A DNA stretch of 64,000 bases from Ancylobacter polymorphus (GTDB lineage Bacteria > Pseudomonadota > Alphaproteobacteria > Rhizobiales > Xanthobacteraceae), in contig NZ_JAUSUI010000003.1 of the NCBI RefSeq assembly GCF_030813495.1, positions 124,001-188,000 on the forward strand. Direction: 5' to 3'. Every line of letters starts with the position of its first letter. The first letter of the stretch is position 1. The notes beneath the pieces were generated by a model, which was not told where the DNA came from, made no database searches, and saw nothing but the letters and a program-made list of their open reading frames with translations. The position numbers and the translations under genes were made by a program. Shown one piece after another: positions 25,016-33,897 of this stretch.

Positions 25016-25441
25016 ATGAGCGACATCACCATCTACCACAACCCCGCCTGCGGCACCTCGCGCAACGTGCTGGGGCTGATCCGCAATGCCGGCCTTGAGC
25101 CTGTGGTGATCGAATATCTCAAGACCCCGCCGAGCCGCGACGAGCTGGTGGCGCTGATCGCCCGCATGGGGATCAGCGTGCGCGATCTGCTGCGCGAGAA
25201 GGGCACGCCCTATGCCGAGCTTGGGCTCGGCGATCCTACGCTGAGCGACGAGGCGCTGCTCGACGCGATGATGGCGCACCCGATCCTCATCAATCGCCCC
25301 ATCGTCGTCACCCCGCGCGGCGTCAAGCTGTGCCGTCCCTCCGAGGCGGTGCTCGATCTGCTCGACGCCCCGCAGCGCGGCGAATTCCGCAAGGAAGACG
25401 GCGAACTCGTCATCGACATCAACGGCCACCGCGCCGCCTAG
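25016..25441 (+). CDS. arsC: Arsenate reductase, glutaredoxin-dependent ArsC/Spx-fold type
   Basis: A 141-aa ArsC of the plasmid R773 type. Catalytic Cys 12 is in YHNPACGTSRN, and the later NRPIVVTPRGVKLCRPSE holds the conserved arginines. It lies 10 nt after the phosphatase-type arsenate reductase, so the operon contains two unrelated reductases that draw electrons from different thiol systems. The ATG at 25016 has GAGGAGAAGGCC upstream. Its TAG stop coincides with the edge of a dispersed repeat hairpin. Confidence 0.92.
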   Translation: MSDITIYHNPACGTSRNVLGLIRNAGLEPVVIEYLKTPPSRDELVALIARMGISVRDLLREKGTPYAELGLGDPTLSDEALLDAMMAHPILINRPIVVTPRGVKLCRPSEAVLDLLDAPQRGEFRKEDGELVIDINGHRAA

Positions 25442-25540
25442 AGCACTTCCCCGATTCATTGAATCGGGGAAGTGCTCTAGGCTATTGAATCCACGCGTTT
25501 TCTTGACGCGAACCGGTATCCACTTCGCTGGAAAACGCTC
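25439..25540. repeat. Dispersed intergenic repeat, copy 2 (inverted relative to 22248)
   Basis: A perfect 19-bp hairpin (25439-25457 with 25461-25479, ATT loop) begins with the TAG stop of arsC. After a 13-nt spacer comes the conserved block, on the minus strand, opening GAGCGTTTTCCAGCGAAGTG (25540-25521) and running to 25493. It matches copy 1 at 22248-22295 nearly base for base. It separates arsC from acr3 inside one operon, so it must be read through or act as an attenuator. Confidence 0.75.
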
Positions 25541-25560
25541 TGAACGAGAACCGGAACCCC

Positions 25561-26646
25561 ATGTCCCAGACCCAGACCCTGGCGCTCACGCTCCGACCCG
25601 CCGCGCGGCTGTCCTTTCTCGACCGCTACCTCACCGTGTGGATCTTCGCGGCGATGGCGCTCGGCGTCGTCCTCGGCACGGTGTTCACCGGCCTGCCGGA
25701 GGCGCTGAACACGCTCTCGGTCGGTTCCACCAACATCCCGATCGCCATCGGGCTGATCCTGATGATGTACCCGCCGCTGGCCAAGGTGCGCTACGAGGAG
25801 CTGCATCTCGTCTTTGCCGACAAGCGGGTGCTGGCGCTGTCGCTGGTGCAGAACTGGCTGATCGGCCCGGCGCTGATGTTCGCGCTGGCGGTGATCTTCC
25901 TGCGCGACTACCCGGAATACATGACCGGGCTGATCCTCATCGGGCTGGCGCGCTGCATCGCCATGGTGCTGGTGTGGAACCAGCTCGCCTGCGGCGACAA
26001 CCAGTATGTCGCCGGGCTGGTGGCGTTCAACTCGATCTTCCAGATCCTGTTCTTCTCCACCTATGCCTGGCTGTTCCTCGCCGTGCTGCCGCCTTTGTTC
26101 GGGCTGGAGGGCAGCGTTGTCGATGTCAGCTTCTGGACCATCACCGAGGCGGTGCTGATCTATCTCGGCATTCCTTTCCTCGCCGGCTTCCTCACCCGCC
26201 GCCTGCTGATCGCCCGCAAGGGACCGGACTGGTACGCCAATGTGTTCCTGCCGAAGATCAGCCCGATCACGCTGGGCGCGCTCCTGTTCACCATCGTCGC
26301 CATGTTCAGCCTCAAGGGCGGCGATCTCGTGCGCCTGCCGATGGACGCGGTGATCATCGCCATTCCGCTGACGATCTATTTCGTCGTCCAGTTCCTCATC
26401 AGCTTCGCCATGGGCAAGCTGATCGAGGCGGATTATCCGCGCACCACGGCGATCGCCTTCACCGCCGCCGGCAATAATTTCGAGCTCGCCATCGCGGTCG
26501 CCATCGCCGCCTTCGGTCTGGCCTCGCCGGTGGCCTTCGCCGCCGTCATCGGCCCGCTGGTCGAGGTGCCGGTGCTGATCCTCTTGGTGCATGTCGCGCT
26601 GCGGCTCGGCAAAAAGTGGTTTCCACGCACAGCGCCCGGCGCCTGA
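25561..26646 (+). CDS. acr3: Acr3 family arsenite efflux transporter
   Basis: A 361-aa inner-membrane arsenite/H+ antiporter with about ten membrane segments. The functional cysteine lies in the conserved [19 protein letters not shown] segment (Cys near residue 137), and [19 protein letters not shown] is the second conserved half-helix. It lies after the dispersed repeat in the ars operon, 119 nt from arsC. It exports the As(III) made by the two reductases. Confidence 0.93.
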   Translation: MSQTQTLALTLRPAARLSFLDRYLTVWIFAAMALGVVLGTVFTGLPEALNTLSVGSTNIPIAIGLILMMYPPLAKVRYEELHLVFADKRVLALSLVQNWLIGPALMFALAVIFLRDYPEYMTGLILIGLARCIAMVLVWNQLACGDNQYVAGLVAFNSIFQILFFSTYAWLFLAVLPPLFGLEGSVVDVSFWTITEAVLIYLGIPFLAGFLTRRLLIARKGPDWYANVFLPKISPITLGALLFTIVAMFSLKGGDLVRLPMDAVIIAIPLTIYFVVQFLISFAMGKLIEADYPRTTAIAFTAAGNNFELAIAVAIAAFGLASPVAFAAVIGPLVEVPVLILLVHVALRLGKKWFPRTAPGA

Positions 26647-26659
26647 GGGCGCCGGCTTA

Positions 26660-26715
26660 TATTTCGATACGTATCGAAATAGTGCTTGACCGCCGCTGGC
26701 GCCGTCGCCTAACGT
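26660..26715 (+). promoter_or_regulatory. Second arsR promoter and palindromic operator
   Basis: A perfect 22-bp palindrome spans 26660-26681 (half-site TATTTCGATAC). It abuts TTGACC (26686-26691), 18 nt, TAACGT (26710-26715). The start codon of the second arsR is at 26722, 6 nt beyond the -10, again leaving no room for a leader. The operator sequence differs from that of the first arsR, so the two repressors probably recognise separate sites. Confidence 0.7.
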
Positions 26716-26721
26716 ATTTCC

Positions 26722-27045
26722 ATGAATCTCGAACAAGCCGCACGCCAGCTCGAATCCCTGGGCAATCCGACCCGGCTGCAGATCTATCGCACGCTGGTGC
26801 GGGCGGGGCATGCCGGCCTGCCGGTCGGCGGCCTGCAGGAGCGGATCGGCATCGCCGCCTCGACGCTGTCGCATCATCTCAAGCGCCTCGTCGAGACGGG
26901 GCTGGTGACGCAGGAGCGGCAGGCGACGACCCTCATCTGCCGGGCGCATTACCCGGCGATGGATGCGCTGATCGGCTATCTCGCCGATGAATGCTGCGCC
27001 GATGCGGCCTGTGCGGCCCTGGCCGAACCGTCGGCGGCGTCGTGA
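26722..27045 (+). CDS. arsR: Second ArsR family repressor
   Basis: A 107-aa winged-helix repressor with recognition helix LQERIGIAASTLSHHLKRLVETGLV (about 38-62). Cys 91, Cys 92 and Cys 97 lie in a DECCADAAC tail, comparable with the Cys 95/96/102 site of Acidithiobacillus-type ArsR. It overlaps the following MFS gene by 4 nt (GTGA). It has its own palindrome and promoter, so it can drive the MFS-arsH part independently of the first arsR. Confidence 0.88.
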   Translation: MNLEQAARQLESLGNPTRLQIYRTLVRAGHAGLPVGGLQERIGIAASTLSHHLKRLVETGLVTQERQATTLICRAHYPAMDALIGYLADECCADAACAALAEPSAAS

Positions 27046-28298
27046 GCGGTAATGCCCTCGCCCCGCCGCTCAGCGAGCATCGCCCGCCCGGCGCGCGCAG
27101 CCTGTTCGTCACCGGCCTCGGCATCGGCCAGGTCTGTTCCTGGGGTTCGCTCTATTACAGCTTCCCGCTGATCGCCGAGGCGATGGGCCATGAACTCGGC
27201 TGGTCGAAAAGCGCGCTCTATGGCGCGGCGACGCTGGGGCTCGCCTTCGCGGGACTGGCCGCCTATCCCGTCGGCGCCGCCATCGACCGCGGCCATGGCC
27301 GCGCGATCATGACCATCGGCTCGGTGCTGGCCGGGCTGCTGCTGGTGCTGTGGTCGCAAGTGGAGAGCCTCGCTCTGTTCTATGTCGCGGTGGCCGGCAT
27401 CGGCGCGCTGCAGGCGGCGACGCTGTACGATCCCGCCTTCGCCGTCATCGCCCGCCGCTCCGGCCCCGCCCATGCGCGGGCGGGGATCACCGCGCTGACC
27501 CTGTGGGGCGGCTTCGCCTCCACCGTGTTCATCCCGCTGGTGCAGCTTCTGCTCGACACGGTCGGCTGGCGCGACGCGCTGCTGGTACTGGCGGCCATCA
27601 ACATCCTCGTCTGCGCCGGCTGCTACTGGTCGGTGATCGACCCGGATGCTGACGCGCCGGAGCGTCCCGCCGCCAGCGGCCGGCCGGCGCTCAGCGGGCG
27701 GGCGGCGGTGGCCTGGGCGGCGCGCCAGCCGGTGTTCTGGGCGCTGGCAGTGGCTTTCACCGCCTATTCCGCCGCCTTCTCGGCCTTCACCTTCCATCTC
27801 TACCCGCTGCTGGTGGAGAAGGGGTTCGAGGTCTCCGCCGTGGTCGCGGCCATGACATTGATCGGGCCGGCGCAGGTGGCGGGGCGTATCGCCATCTGGG
27901 TGTTCGCGCCGCGCGCGCCGGTGCGGGTGATCGGCTCGCTCACCGTGGCGGTGTTTCCGCTGGCGCTGGTGGCGCTCGACATGCTGCCGCCGAGCTTCCT
28001 GCTCGTCGCCCTTGTCGCTTTGTTCTATGGCGCAGCCAACGGCATCACCACCATCGTGCGCGGGCTCTCCGTGCCGGAGATGCTGACGCGGGAGGCCTAT
28101 GGCGCGGTGAACGGGGCGATGTCGGCGCCGAGCACCGTCTCGCGCGCTGTGGCGCCGCTCGCCGGAGCCCTGATCTGGTCGGCCTCGGGCTCCTATGATG
28201 CGGTGCTGGCCTGCATCATCCTCATGACGGTCATCGTGGCCGTCGGCTTCTGGCTCGCCGCCTTCCTGTCGCGCCGCGCACGGTTCGAGGTTTCCTGA
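27042..28298 (+). CDS. MFS transporter in the arsenic operon
   Basis: A 418-aa major facilitator with about 12 membrane segments. [25 protein letters not shown] opens the first helix, and the central loop is around [17 protein letters not shown]. The start is GTG at 27042, coupled to arsR by a 4-nt overlap, and the stop overlaps arsH as TGATG. Position between arsR and arsH implies export of arsenite, antimonite or organoarsenicals, as reported for ArsK-type MFS proteins. ArsJ is less likely because no adjacent GAPDH gene exists. The exact class is unproven. Confidence 0.75.
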   Translation: MSGNALAPPLSEHRPPGARSLFVTGLGIGQVCSWGSLYYSFPLIAEAMGHELGWSKSALYGAATLGLAFAGLAAYPVGAAIDRGHGRAIMTIGSVLAGLLLVLWSQVESLALFYVAVAGIGALQAATLYDPAFAVIARRSGPAHARAGITALTLWGGFASTVFIPLVQLLLDTVGWRDALLVLAAINILVCAGCYWSVIDPDADAPERPAASGRPALSGRAAVAWAARQPVFWALAVAFTAYSAAFSAFTFHLYPLLVEKGFEVSAVVAAMTLIGPAQVAGRIAIWVFAPRAPVRVIGSLTVAVFPLALVALDMLPPSFLLVALVALFYGAANGITTIVRGLSVPEMLTREAYGAVNGAMSAPSTVSRAVAPLAGALIWSASGSYDAVLACIILMTVIVAVGFWLAAFLSRRARFEVS

Positions 28299-29050
28299 TG
28301 ACAACTGACGATTTCACCGAGGCGCTGGACCTCGCCCATTTCGACCGGCCGGACACGGACAAGCTGGCGCCGGCCGCGCCGATGACGCATCCCCCGCGCA
28401 TCCTGCTGCTCTACGGTTCGCTGCGCGCGCGTTCCTATAGCCGGCTCCTGGTCGAGGAAGCCGCGCGCCTGCTCACCGCCATGGGCGCGGAAACCCGCAT
28501 CTTCGATCCGCGCGGCCTGCCGCTGCCGGACGCGGAGCCGGCCGACCATCCCAAGGTGCAGGAACTGCGCAGCCTGTCGGAATGGTCGGAGGGCCAAGTC
28601 TGGTGCAGCCCGGAGCGGCACGGCACCATTACCGGCGTGTTCAAGTGCCAGATCGACTGGCTGCCGCTGGAATATCGCGGCATCCGCCCGACCCAGGGGC
28701 GCACGCTGGCGGTGATGCAGGTCTCCGGCGGCTCGCAATCCTTCAATGCGGTGAACACGCTGCGCGTGCTCGGCCGCTGGATGCGGATGGTCACCATCCC
28801 CAACCAGTCCTCGGTCGCCAAGGCGTTCGAGGAATTCGACGAGGCCGGGCGGATGAAGCCGTCTTCCTATTACGACCGCGTGGTCGACGTGATGGAAGAA
28901 CTGATGAAGTTCACCCTGCTCACCCGCGAGCGCCGGGACTATTTCACCAGCCGCTACAGCGAGAGGCGCGAGGCGGCGGTGAAGGCGGCCATGGCCGCCG
29001 AGGCTGATCTCGCCAGCATCGCCATGACGGGAACCACCCCGTCGCGCTGA
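28298..29050 (+). CDS. arsH: ArsH, NADPH-dependent FMN organoarsenical oxidase
   Basis: A 250-aa flavodoxin-fold protein of the ArsH family, which oxidises trivalent methyl- and aryl-arsenicals. The flavin-binding [16 protein letters not shown] (about 34-49), the [23 protein letters not shown] block and the [16 protein letters not shown] block are family signatures. It is the last gene of the operon and overlaps the MFS stop by one base. About 25 extra N-terminal residues are usual for ArsH. Confidence 0.93.
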   Translation: MTTDDFTEALDLAHFDRPDTDKLAPAAPMTHPPRILLLYGSLRARSYSRLLVEEAARLLTAMGAETRIFDPRGLPLPDAEPADHPKVQELRSLSEWSEGQVWCSPERHGTITGVFKCQIDWLPLEYRGIRPTQGRTLAVMQVSGGSQSFNAVNTLRVLGRWMRMVTIPNQSSVAKAFEEFDEAGRMKPSSYYDRVVDVMEELMKFTLLTRERRDYFTSRYSERREAAVKAAMAAEADLASIAMTGTTPSR

Positions 29051-29184
29051 ACGGCCGCCCCCGCGCCTCTTCCGCACCATCCTCCCCGTGGGTCGCCGCC
29101 GGCGACGCACGGCGCAGGGCCGCGCCCATTCCATATGCGCGGCTCGCGGGGCCTGTGGGCCGTCCGCCGCGCCGACGGGCTTGC

Positions 29185-29200
29185 GCAACTGGTATAATGA
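29185..29200 (+). promoter_or_regulatory. Extended -10 promoter with shared 16-nt element (ABC/apnL operon)
   Basis: GCAACTGGTATAATGA contains TGGTATAAT, an extended -10 with consensus TATAAT at 29193-29198, about 90 nt before the binding-protein gene. The identical 16 bases occur on the opposite strand at 43185-43200 ahead of the RuBisCO-like operon. The embedded GGTATA matches the half-site known for NanR-type regulators. Confidence 0.7.
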
Positions 29201-29289
29201 GATACTGTTGCTACCATCGAGCGGCCAATGATCGCCGATGCCTGGGAATCCATCAAGAGCCCCACCAATGGGGCCAATGGGAGGAAATG

Positions 29290-30339
29290 ATGCGCCTGAA
29301 AACCCTTTCGCGCGCCTGCGCCACCGCCTGCGCGGCCCTTGCCTTCGCCGCCGCCGGCGCGCTGCCGGCCTCCGCCACGCCGGACAAGCCGGTGATCGCG
29401 CTGGCCAATGCCTATTTCGGCAATAGCTGGCGGCACCAGATGGTCGACGCCTTCAAGGAAGCGGCCGAGAAGGCCAAGGCCGAGGGCAAGATCGCCGACT
29501 ACATCATCCTGAATGGCGACGGCACCGTCGCCCAGCAGAACAGCCAGATCGCCGAACTGATCCTCAAGAAGGTCGACGCCATCGCCGTGGACGCCGCCTC
29601 CGAGACGGCGGTGAACGGCATCATCGAGAAGGCGTGCAAGGCCGGCATCAAGGTGGTGTCGTTCGATTCCGTCGCCTCCGCCCCGTGCAACTGGCAGCTC
29701 AATTTCGATTTCAAGGGCTACAAGCGCGACCAGGCCGAATGGGTGCTGAAGAAGATCGGCGGCAAGGGCAATGTCATCGTCGTGCGCGGCGTGAAGGGCT
29801 CGGCGCCGGATGCCGACATGTACGGCGCGCAGGAAGCCGTGCTGAAAAACTATCCGGATGTGAAGGTGGTCGCCACCGTCTATGGCCAGGCCACCGCCTC
29901 GGTCGCCCAGTCGGCCGTCGCCAATGCGCTGCCCAGCCTGCCGCAGGTCGACGCCGTGCTGGCGCAGGGCGGCTCGGACGACACCGGCATCGCCCAGGCT
30001 TTCGACCAGTATGGCGGCGCCTATGCCAAGCAGATGCCGGTCATCGAGGGCGGCGGCTCGTCCAACTTCATCCAGTGGTGGGCGAAGCAGAAACAGGCCA
30101 ACGGCTATTCCACCATCTCGATGAACACCACGCCCGGCATTGGCGGCGCCGCCTTCTGGCTCGCATATGAGCTGGTCAAGGGCGCCAACCCGCCCAAGCT
30201 GATGATCATGCCGGTCGCCACCGTGACCGATGAGAACCTCAAGGACTATGCGGGGTTGCCCGCAGGCGTCATCGTCAGCCCGTCCTATTCCCAGCAATGG
30301 GTCCAGGACAATCTGCTCAAGGCCAAGGCGGGCAACTGA
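29290..30339 (+). CDS. Sugar-type ABC transporter periplasmic binding protein
   Basis: A 349-aa CUT2-type binding protein with a signal peptide (MRLKTLSRACATACAALAFA, cleavage near ASA) and the mature start DKPVIALANAYFGNSWRHQM. QNSQIAELILKKVDAIAVDAASET is the ribose-class second helix. The ATG at 29290 is 5 nt after GGAGG; the ATG at 29287 is too close. It heads an operon with an ATPase-permease fusion, a permease and an ApnL-like lactonase. It is likely to bind apionolactone, apionate or a related branched sugar acid. Confidence 0.87.
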   Translation: MRLKTLSRACATACAALAFAAAGALPASATPDKPVIALANAYFGNSWRHQMVDAFKEAAEKAKAEGKIADYIILNGDGTVAQQNSQIAELILKKVDAIAVDAASETAVNGIIEKACKAGIKVVSFDSVASAPCNWQLNFDFKGYKRDQAEWVLKKIGGKGNVIVVRGVKGSAPDADMYGAQEAVLKNYPDVKVVATVYGQATASVAQSAVANALPSLPQVDAVLAQGGSDDTGIAQAFDQYGGAYAKQMPVIEGGGSSNFIQWWAKQKQANGYSTISMNTTPGIGGAAFWLAYELVKGANPPKLMIMPVATVTDENLKDYAGLPAGVIVSPSYSQQWVQDNLLKAKAGN

Positions 30340-30379
30340 CCCGCCGATCGCCCGTCCCTGAAGCCGACCACGGACACGC

Positions 30380-32914
30380 ATGATGACGGCAGCTTTTTCT
30401 GCCGCGCAGGACGCACCGGCACGCGCGGCCGGTGCGTCGGCGCCGCCTCGTCACACCTCCCCTGCGGCCGGGCCGCACGCGTTCGGCGCGGCCGGCGGCG
30501 ACGCGCCGGTCGTGCGCCTGTCCGGCATCTCCAAGGCATTTGGCCCGACCCGAGCCAATGACGCGGTGGATCTCGTCGTCGGCGCCGGCGAGGTGCTTGG
30601 CCTTGTCGGCGGCAATGGCGCCGGCAAGTCGACGCTGATGCGGATCCTGTGCGGAGTCACCCGCGCCGATGCCGGTAGCATCACCCTGCGCGGCATCGAC
30701 ATCGCGACCGATCTCTACGACACCGCGCTGGCGCAGGCCGGCGGCATCCGCATCGTGCATCAGGAGTTGTCGCTGTGCGACAATCTCTCGGTGGCGGAGA
30801 ACTTCTTCCTCGAAGCGCCGGAGGCGGCGCGGGCGCTGCCGGGCTGGCGCCGCATCTTTCGCGCCCGCGCCCGCGCCGCGCTGGACGAGGTGTTTCCCGA
30901 TCACGGCATTTCGGTCGACGCCCGCGTCGCCCATCTGCAGATCGGCCAGCGGCAGATGGTGGAGATCGCCCGCGCCGTCGCCACGCCGCAGGTGCGCCTC
31001 GTCATCCTCGACGAGCCGACCTCCTCGCTGGGCCTGGAACGCAGCCGGCAGCTGCGCGCCTATATCAAGGCCCGCACCGCGCAGGGGCTGGCCTTCATCT
31101 TTATCAGCCACAAGCTGCAGGAGGTGGTCGACATCGCCCACCGCGTTCTGGTGCTGCGCAATGGCCGCTCCGTCTGGTGCGGGCCGGCGGTGGAGGCGAG
31201 CGTCGAGGCGCTGGTCCGGGCGATGGGCGGGGCGAGCGAGAGCGAGATGCGCTCCCGCCGCGCGGGCCGCCCCGTCATCGGGGCAGAAGCGCCCGAACAG
31301 GTGCGCCTGTCCGGCCCGCTCGTCGCGGCACTGGGACGCGACGTGGTGCTGCGGGCCGGCGAGGTCGTCGGTCTCGCCGGGCTGGAAGGCTCCGGCCAGC
31401 GTGACCTGCTGCACCGTCTTCACCGAAGGCCGGGCGCCGGTATCGTCCGCAAGGGCAATGCCAGCTTCGTCTCCGGCGACCGGCAGAAAGAGGGCGTGTT
31501 CCCGCTGTGGAGCGTGCTCTCCAACATCGCGCTCGGCCGGCTGGAAGGCCGGGCCCCGCTCGGGCTGGTGCAGGAGGCCCGGGAGCGCGACGCCGCCCGA
31601 GGCGCGGCCGAAAAGCTGAAGCTCGATCCCGCCCGGTTCGATTCCCCGATCCTCGACCTCTCCGGCGGCAACCAGCAAAAGGCGCTGGTCGCCCGGGCGC
31701 TGGTGGGCGAGGCCGACACGATCCTGTTCGACGATCCCACGCGCGGCGTCGATGTCGGGGCGAAGGAGGATTTCTACGCGCTGATCGGCACGGTGGCGCG
31801 GGCGGGACGGCTCGTCATCTGGCATTCGACGGAAGATATCGAGTTCCTCGAATGCGATCGCGTTCTGGTCTTCGCCGGCGGCCGCATCGTGCGCGAGCTG
31901 GTGGGCGCGGAGATCACCGAGCAGGCGATCGTCGACGCCTCCTTTGCCGGCAGCGGAACGAGCGAGCGCGATGCAACCGCCGGCGCGCGCGGCCTCGCCG
32001 ACCGGCTGGTCGATCTCGCCCCCTTCGCCAGCCTGGCCGCCGTCTTCGCGCTGATGGCCTGGGTGAACCCGCTTACCGTCTCGCTGTTCGGCCTCGAATT
32101 GCTGCTCGGCCCGGCGCTGGCGCTGGTGCTGGTGGCGCTGGCGCAGATGTTCGTCGTCGGCGGCAGTGAGATCGACCTCGGCGTCGGCGCCTTCGCCGGG
32201 CTGGTCAATGTGCTGAGCGCCACGCTGCTGCTCGACACACCCTGGCTCGGTGCGCTCGCGCTCGTCGCCTGCGTCCTTGCCTATGGGCTGATCGGGGCGA
32301 CGATCCAGCTGCGGCGCATTCCCGCCATCGTGGTCACGCTCGGCGCCTCCTTCATCTGGATCGGCATCGGCTACACGCTGCAGCCGACGCCGGGCGGCGC
32401 GTCGCCGGAATGGCTGTCGGCCGGCTTCGCCTGGACGCTGTTCGACGTGCCGGCCAGCCTCGTCCTCATCGGCGTGGCGGCGCTCGTCGCCCTCGCCATC
32501 GACCGCTCGCCGCTCGGCGTGGTGCTGCGCGGCTTCGGCAATAATGCGCCGGCCATGACGCTGGGCGGCTGGTCGCCGCTGCGCTACGCCGTCCTGCGCT
32601 ACATGCTGGCGAGCCTGTTCGCGCTGGCGGCGGGGCTCTCGCTCACCGCCATCAACACCGCCAGCGACATCAATGCCGGCGGGCCGTTCACCCTCATCAG
32701 CGTCGCCGCCGTCGTCATGGGCGGCTGCGCGCTGATCGGCGGGCTGGTCTCGCCGCTCGGCGTGGTGGCGGGCGCGCTCACCCTTGCCCTTGTCGGCGCG
32801 CTGCTTGGCGCGCTCGGCGTCTCCACCGACTATAATGCCGCCGTGCAGGGCTGCCTGCTCCTGTCCATGCTGGCGCTGCGCGCGTTTGCCGATCGCCGGG
32901 AGGCCCGCCGATGA
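30380..32914 (+). CDS. ABC ATPase-permease fusion (RbsA-like plus RbsC-like)
   Basis: An 844-aa fusion. Residues about 40-535 are a tandem CUT2 ATPase: Walker A GGNGAGKST (77-85), LVILDEPTSSLG, then the second half with LSGGNQQKALVARAL and ILFDDPTRGVDVG. Residues about 545-844 are a complete RbsC-like permease (VGGSEIDLGVGAFAGL, VVMGGCALIGGLVSPLG). These functions are usually separate proteins. The second permease is encoded next with a 4-nt overlap. A Pro/Ala-rich stretch of about 40 residues precedes the first ATPase strand. No stop or frameshift signature suggests an assembly error, but that cannot be excluded by eye. Confidence 0.85.
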   Translation: MMTAAFSAAQDAPARAAGASAPPRHTSPAAGPHAFGAAGGDAPVVRLSGISKAFGPTRANDAVDLVVGAGEVLGLVGGNGAGKSTLMRILCGVTRADAGSITLRGIDIATDLYDTALAQAGGIRIVHQELSLCDNLSVAENFFLEAPEAARALPGWRRIFRARARAALDEVFPDHGISVDARVAHLQIGQRQMVEIARAVATPQVRLVILDEPTSSLGLERSRQLRAYIKARTAQGLAFIFISHKLQEVVDIAHRVLVLRNGRSVWCGPAVEASVEALVRAMGGASESEMRSRRAGRPVIGAEAPEQVRLSGPLVAALGRDVVLRAGEVVGLAGLEGSGQRDLLHRLHRRPGAGIVRKGNASFVSGDRQKEGVFPLWSVLSNIALGRLEGRAPLGLVQEARERDAARGAAEKLKLDPARFDSPILDLSGGNQQKALVARALVGEADTILFDDPTRGVDVGAKEDFYALIGTVARAGRLVIWHSTEDIEFLECDRVLVFAGGRIVRELVGAEITEQAIVDASFAGSGTSERDATAGARGLADRLVDLAPFASLAAVFALMAWVNPLTVSLFGLELLLGPALALVLVALAQMFVVGGSEIDLGVGAFAGLVNVLSATLLLDTPWLGALALVACVLAYGLIGATIQLRRIPAIVVTLGASFIWIGIGYTLQPTPGGASPEWLSAGFAWTLFDVPASLVLIGVAALVALAIDRSPLGVVLRGFGNNAPAMTLGGWSPLRYAVLRYMLASLFALAAGLSLTAINTASDINAGGPFTLISVAAVVMGGCALIGGLVSPLGVVAGALTLALVGALLGALGVSTDYNAAVQGCLLLSMLALRAFADRREARR

Positions 32915-33897
32915 CCGCCCTGATCGAAAGGCTGGAGCGCAACCGCTGGATCTGGTCCGCGCTCGGCGTGCTGCTGCTCTGGGCGGTGCTGTCGGTCACC
33001 ACCGGGCGCTTCAGCCTGCATTCGCTCTCCGGCGTGGCGGTTTCGGCGAGCTTCCTCACCCTCGTCGCTCTGGGGCAGATGCTGGTCGTCACCACCGGGC
33101 GCGGCAATATCGACCTGTCGATCGCCAGCGTGCTGACGCTGAGCGCCTATGCCAGCATCGTGGTGGCCGCCGGTTCCGATGCCCGCCTGCCGCTGGCGCT
33201 GGCGGCGGTGCTCGGCATCGGGCTGGTGACGGGGCTCGCCAATGCGCTGCTGGTCGTGGTGCTGCGCATCCCCGCCATCATCGCCACGCTGGCGACCGGC
33301 TATATCCTCGCCACCGCAACGCTGATCGCCAATCGCTGGGCGGCGGGCTTCTCGATGAGCCCCTTCCTGAAGACGCTGGCCGCCGGCCGGGTCGAGGGCG
33401 TGCCGCTGATGCTGGTCATTGCGCTCGTCGCGGTGGCGCTCGCCGGCCTGCTGCTGGGCCGCACCGTCTATGGGCGCCGGCTCTCCGCCGTCGGGCAGAA
33501 CGAGCGGGCGGCGGCGCTGGCCGGCATCCGCACCGGTCGCGTCGTCACCGGCGCCTTCCTCGCCTCCGCCCTGCTGGCGGCGCTGACCGGCATGCTGCTC
33601 GGCGCCTATGTCGGCGGCGCGTTCCTGGAGATGGGCCAGCCCTATCTGCTGCAGTCGCTCGGCGCGGTGGTGCTCGGCGGCTCGCTGATCTTCGGCGGCT
33701 CCTCCACCGCGCTCGGCACGCTGTGCGGCAGCTTCCTGCTTATCCTCATCGTCACCACCATGCAGATCGCCGGCCTGCCGGCGGGCACGCAGGACATCGT
33801 GCAGGGGATCGTCGTCATCGCCGTGCTGGCGCTGGCGGGCGGGCGCGCGGTGCGCCGCCGCCGCGCTGCCCCCAAAACGGAGGCCGTGGCGCCATGA
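32911..33897 (+). CDS. Sugar ABC transporter permease, RbsC-like
   Basis: A 328-aa inner-membrane permease, the partner of the permease half of the preceding fusion. It carries GQMLVVTTGRGNIDLSIASVLTL and the C-terminal LGAVVLGGSLIFGGSSTALGTLCGS, with eight to ten hydrophobic segments. Overlaps of 4 nt at both ends (ATGA) couple it to the fusion gene and to the lactonase gene. It completes a CUT2 importer with a heterodimeric channel. Confidence 0.88.
   Translation: MTALIERLERNRWIWSALGVLLLWAVLSVTTGRFSLHSLSGVAVSASFLTLVALGQMLVVTTGRGNIDLSIASVLTLSAYASIVVAAGSDARLPLALAAVLGIGLVTGLANALLVVVLRIPAIIATLATGYILATATLIANRWAAGFSMSPFLKTLAAGRVEGVPLMLVIALVAVALAGLLLGRTVYGRRLSAVGQNERAAALAGIRTGRVVTGAFLASALLAALTGMLLGAYVGGAFLEMGQPYLLQSLGAVVLGGSLIFGGSSTALGTLCGSFLLILIVTTMQIAGLPAGTQDIVQGIVVIAVLALAGGRAVRRRRAAPKTEAVAP

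Noticed and set aside
22248-25540. Possible composite transposon or insertion-sequence ends
   Set aside because: The two inverted copies flank chromosomal genes but there is no transposase, no target duplication that I can see, and the hairpin arms differ; a dispersed intergenic repeat is the simpler reading.
27042-28298. Calling the MFS gene arsJ
   Set aside because: ArsJ works with an adjacent glyceraldehyde-3-phosphate dehydrogenase gene, which is absent.
30380-32914. Frameshift or missed stop joining two genes
   Set aside because: Both ATPase halves and the permease are complete and in one frame with consistent codon use through the junction, so a real fusion is more likely, though reads should confirm.
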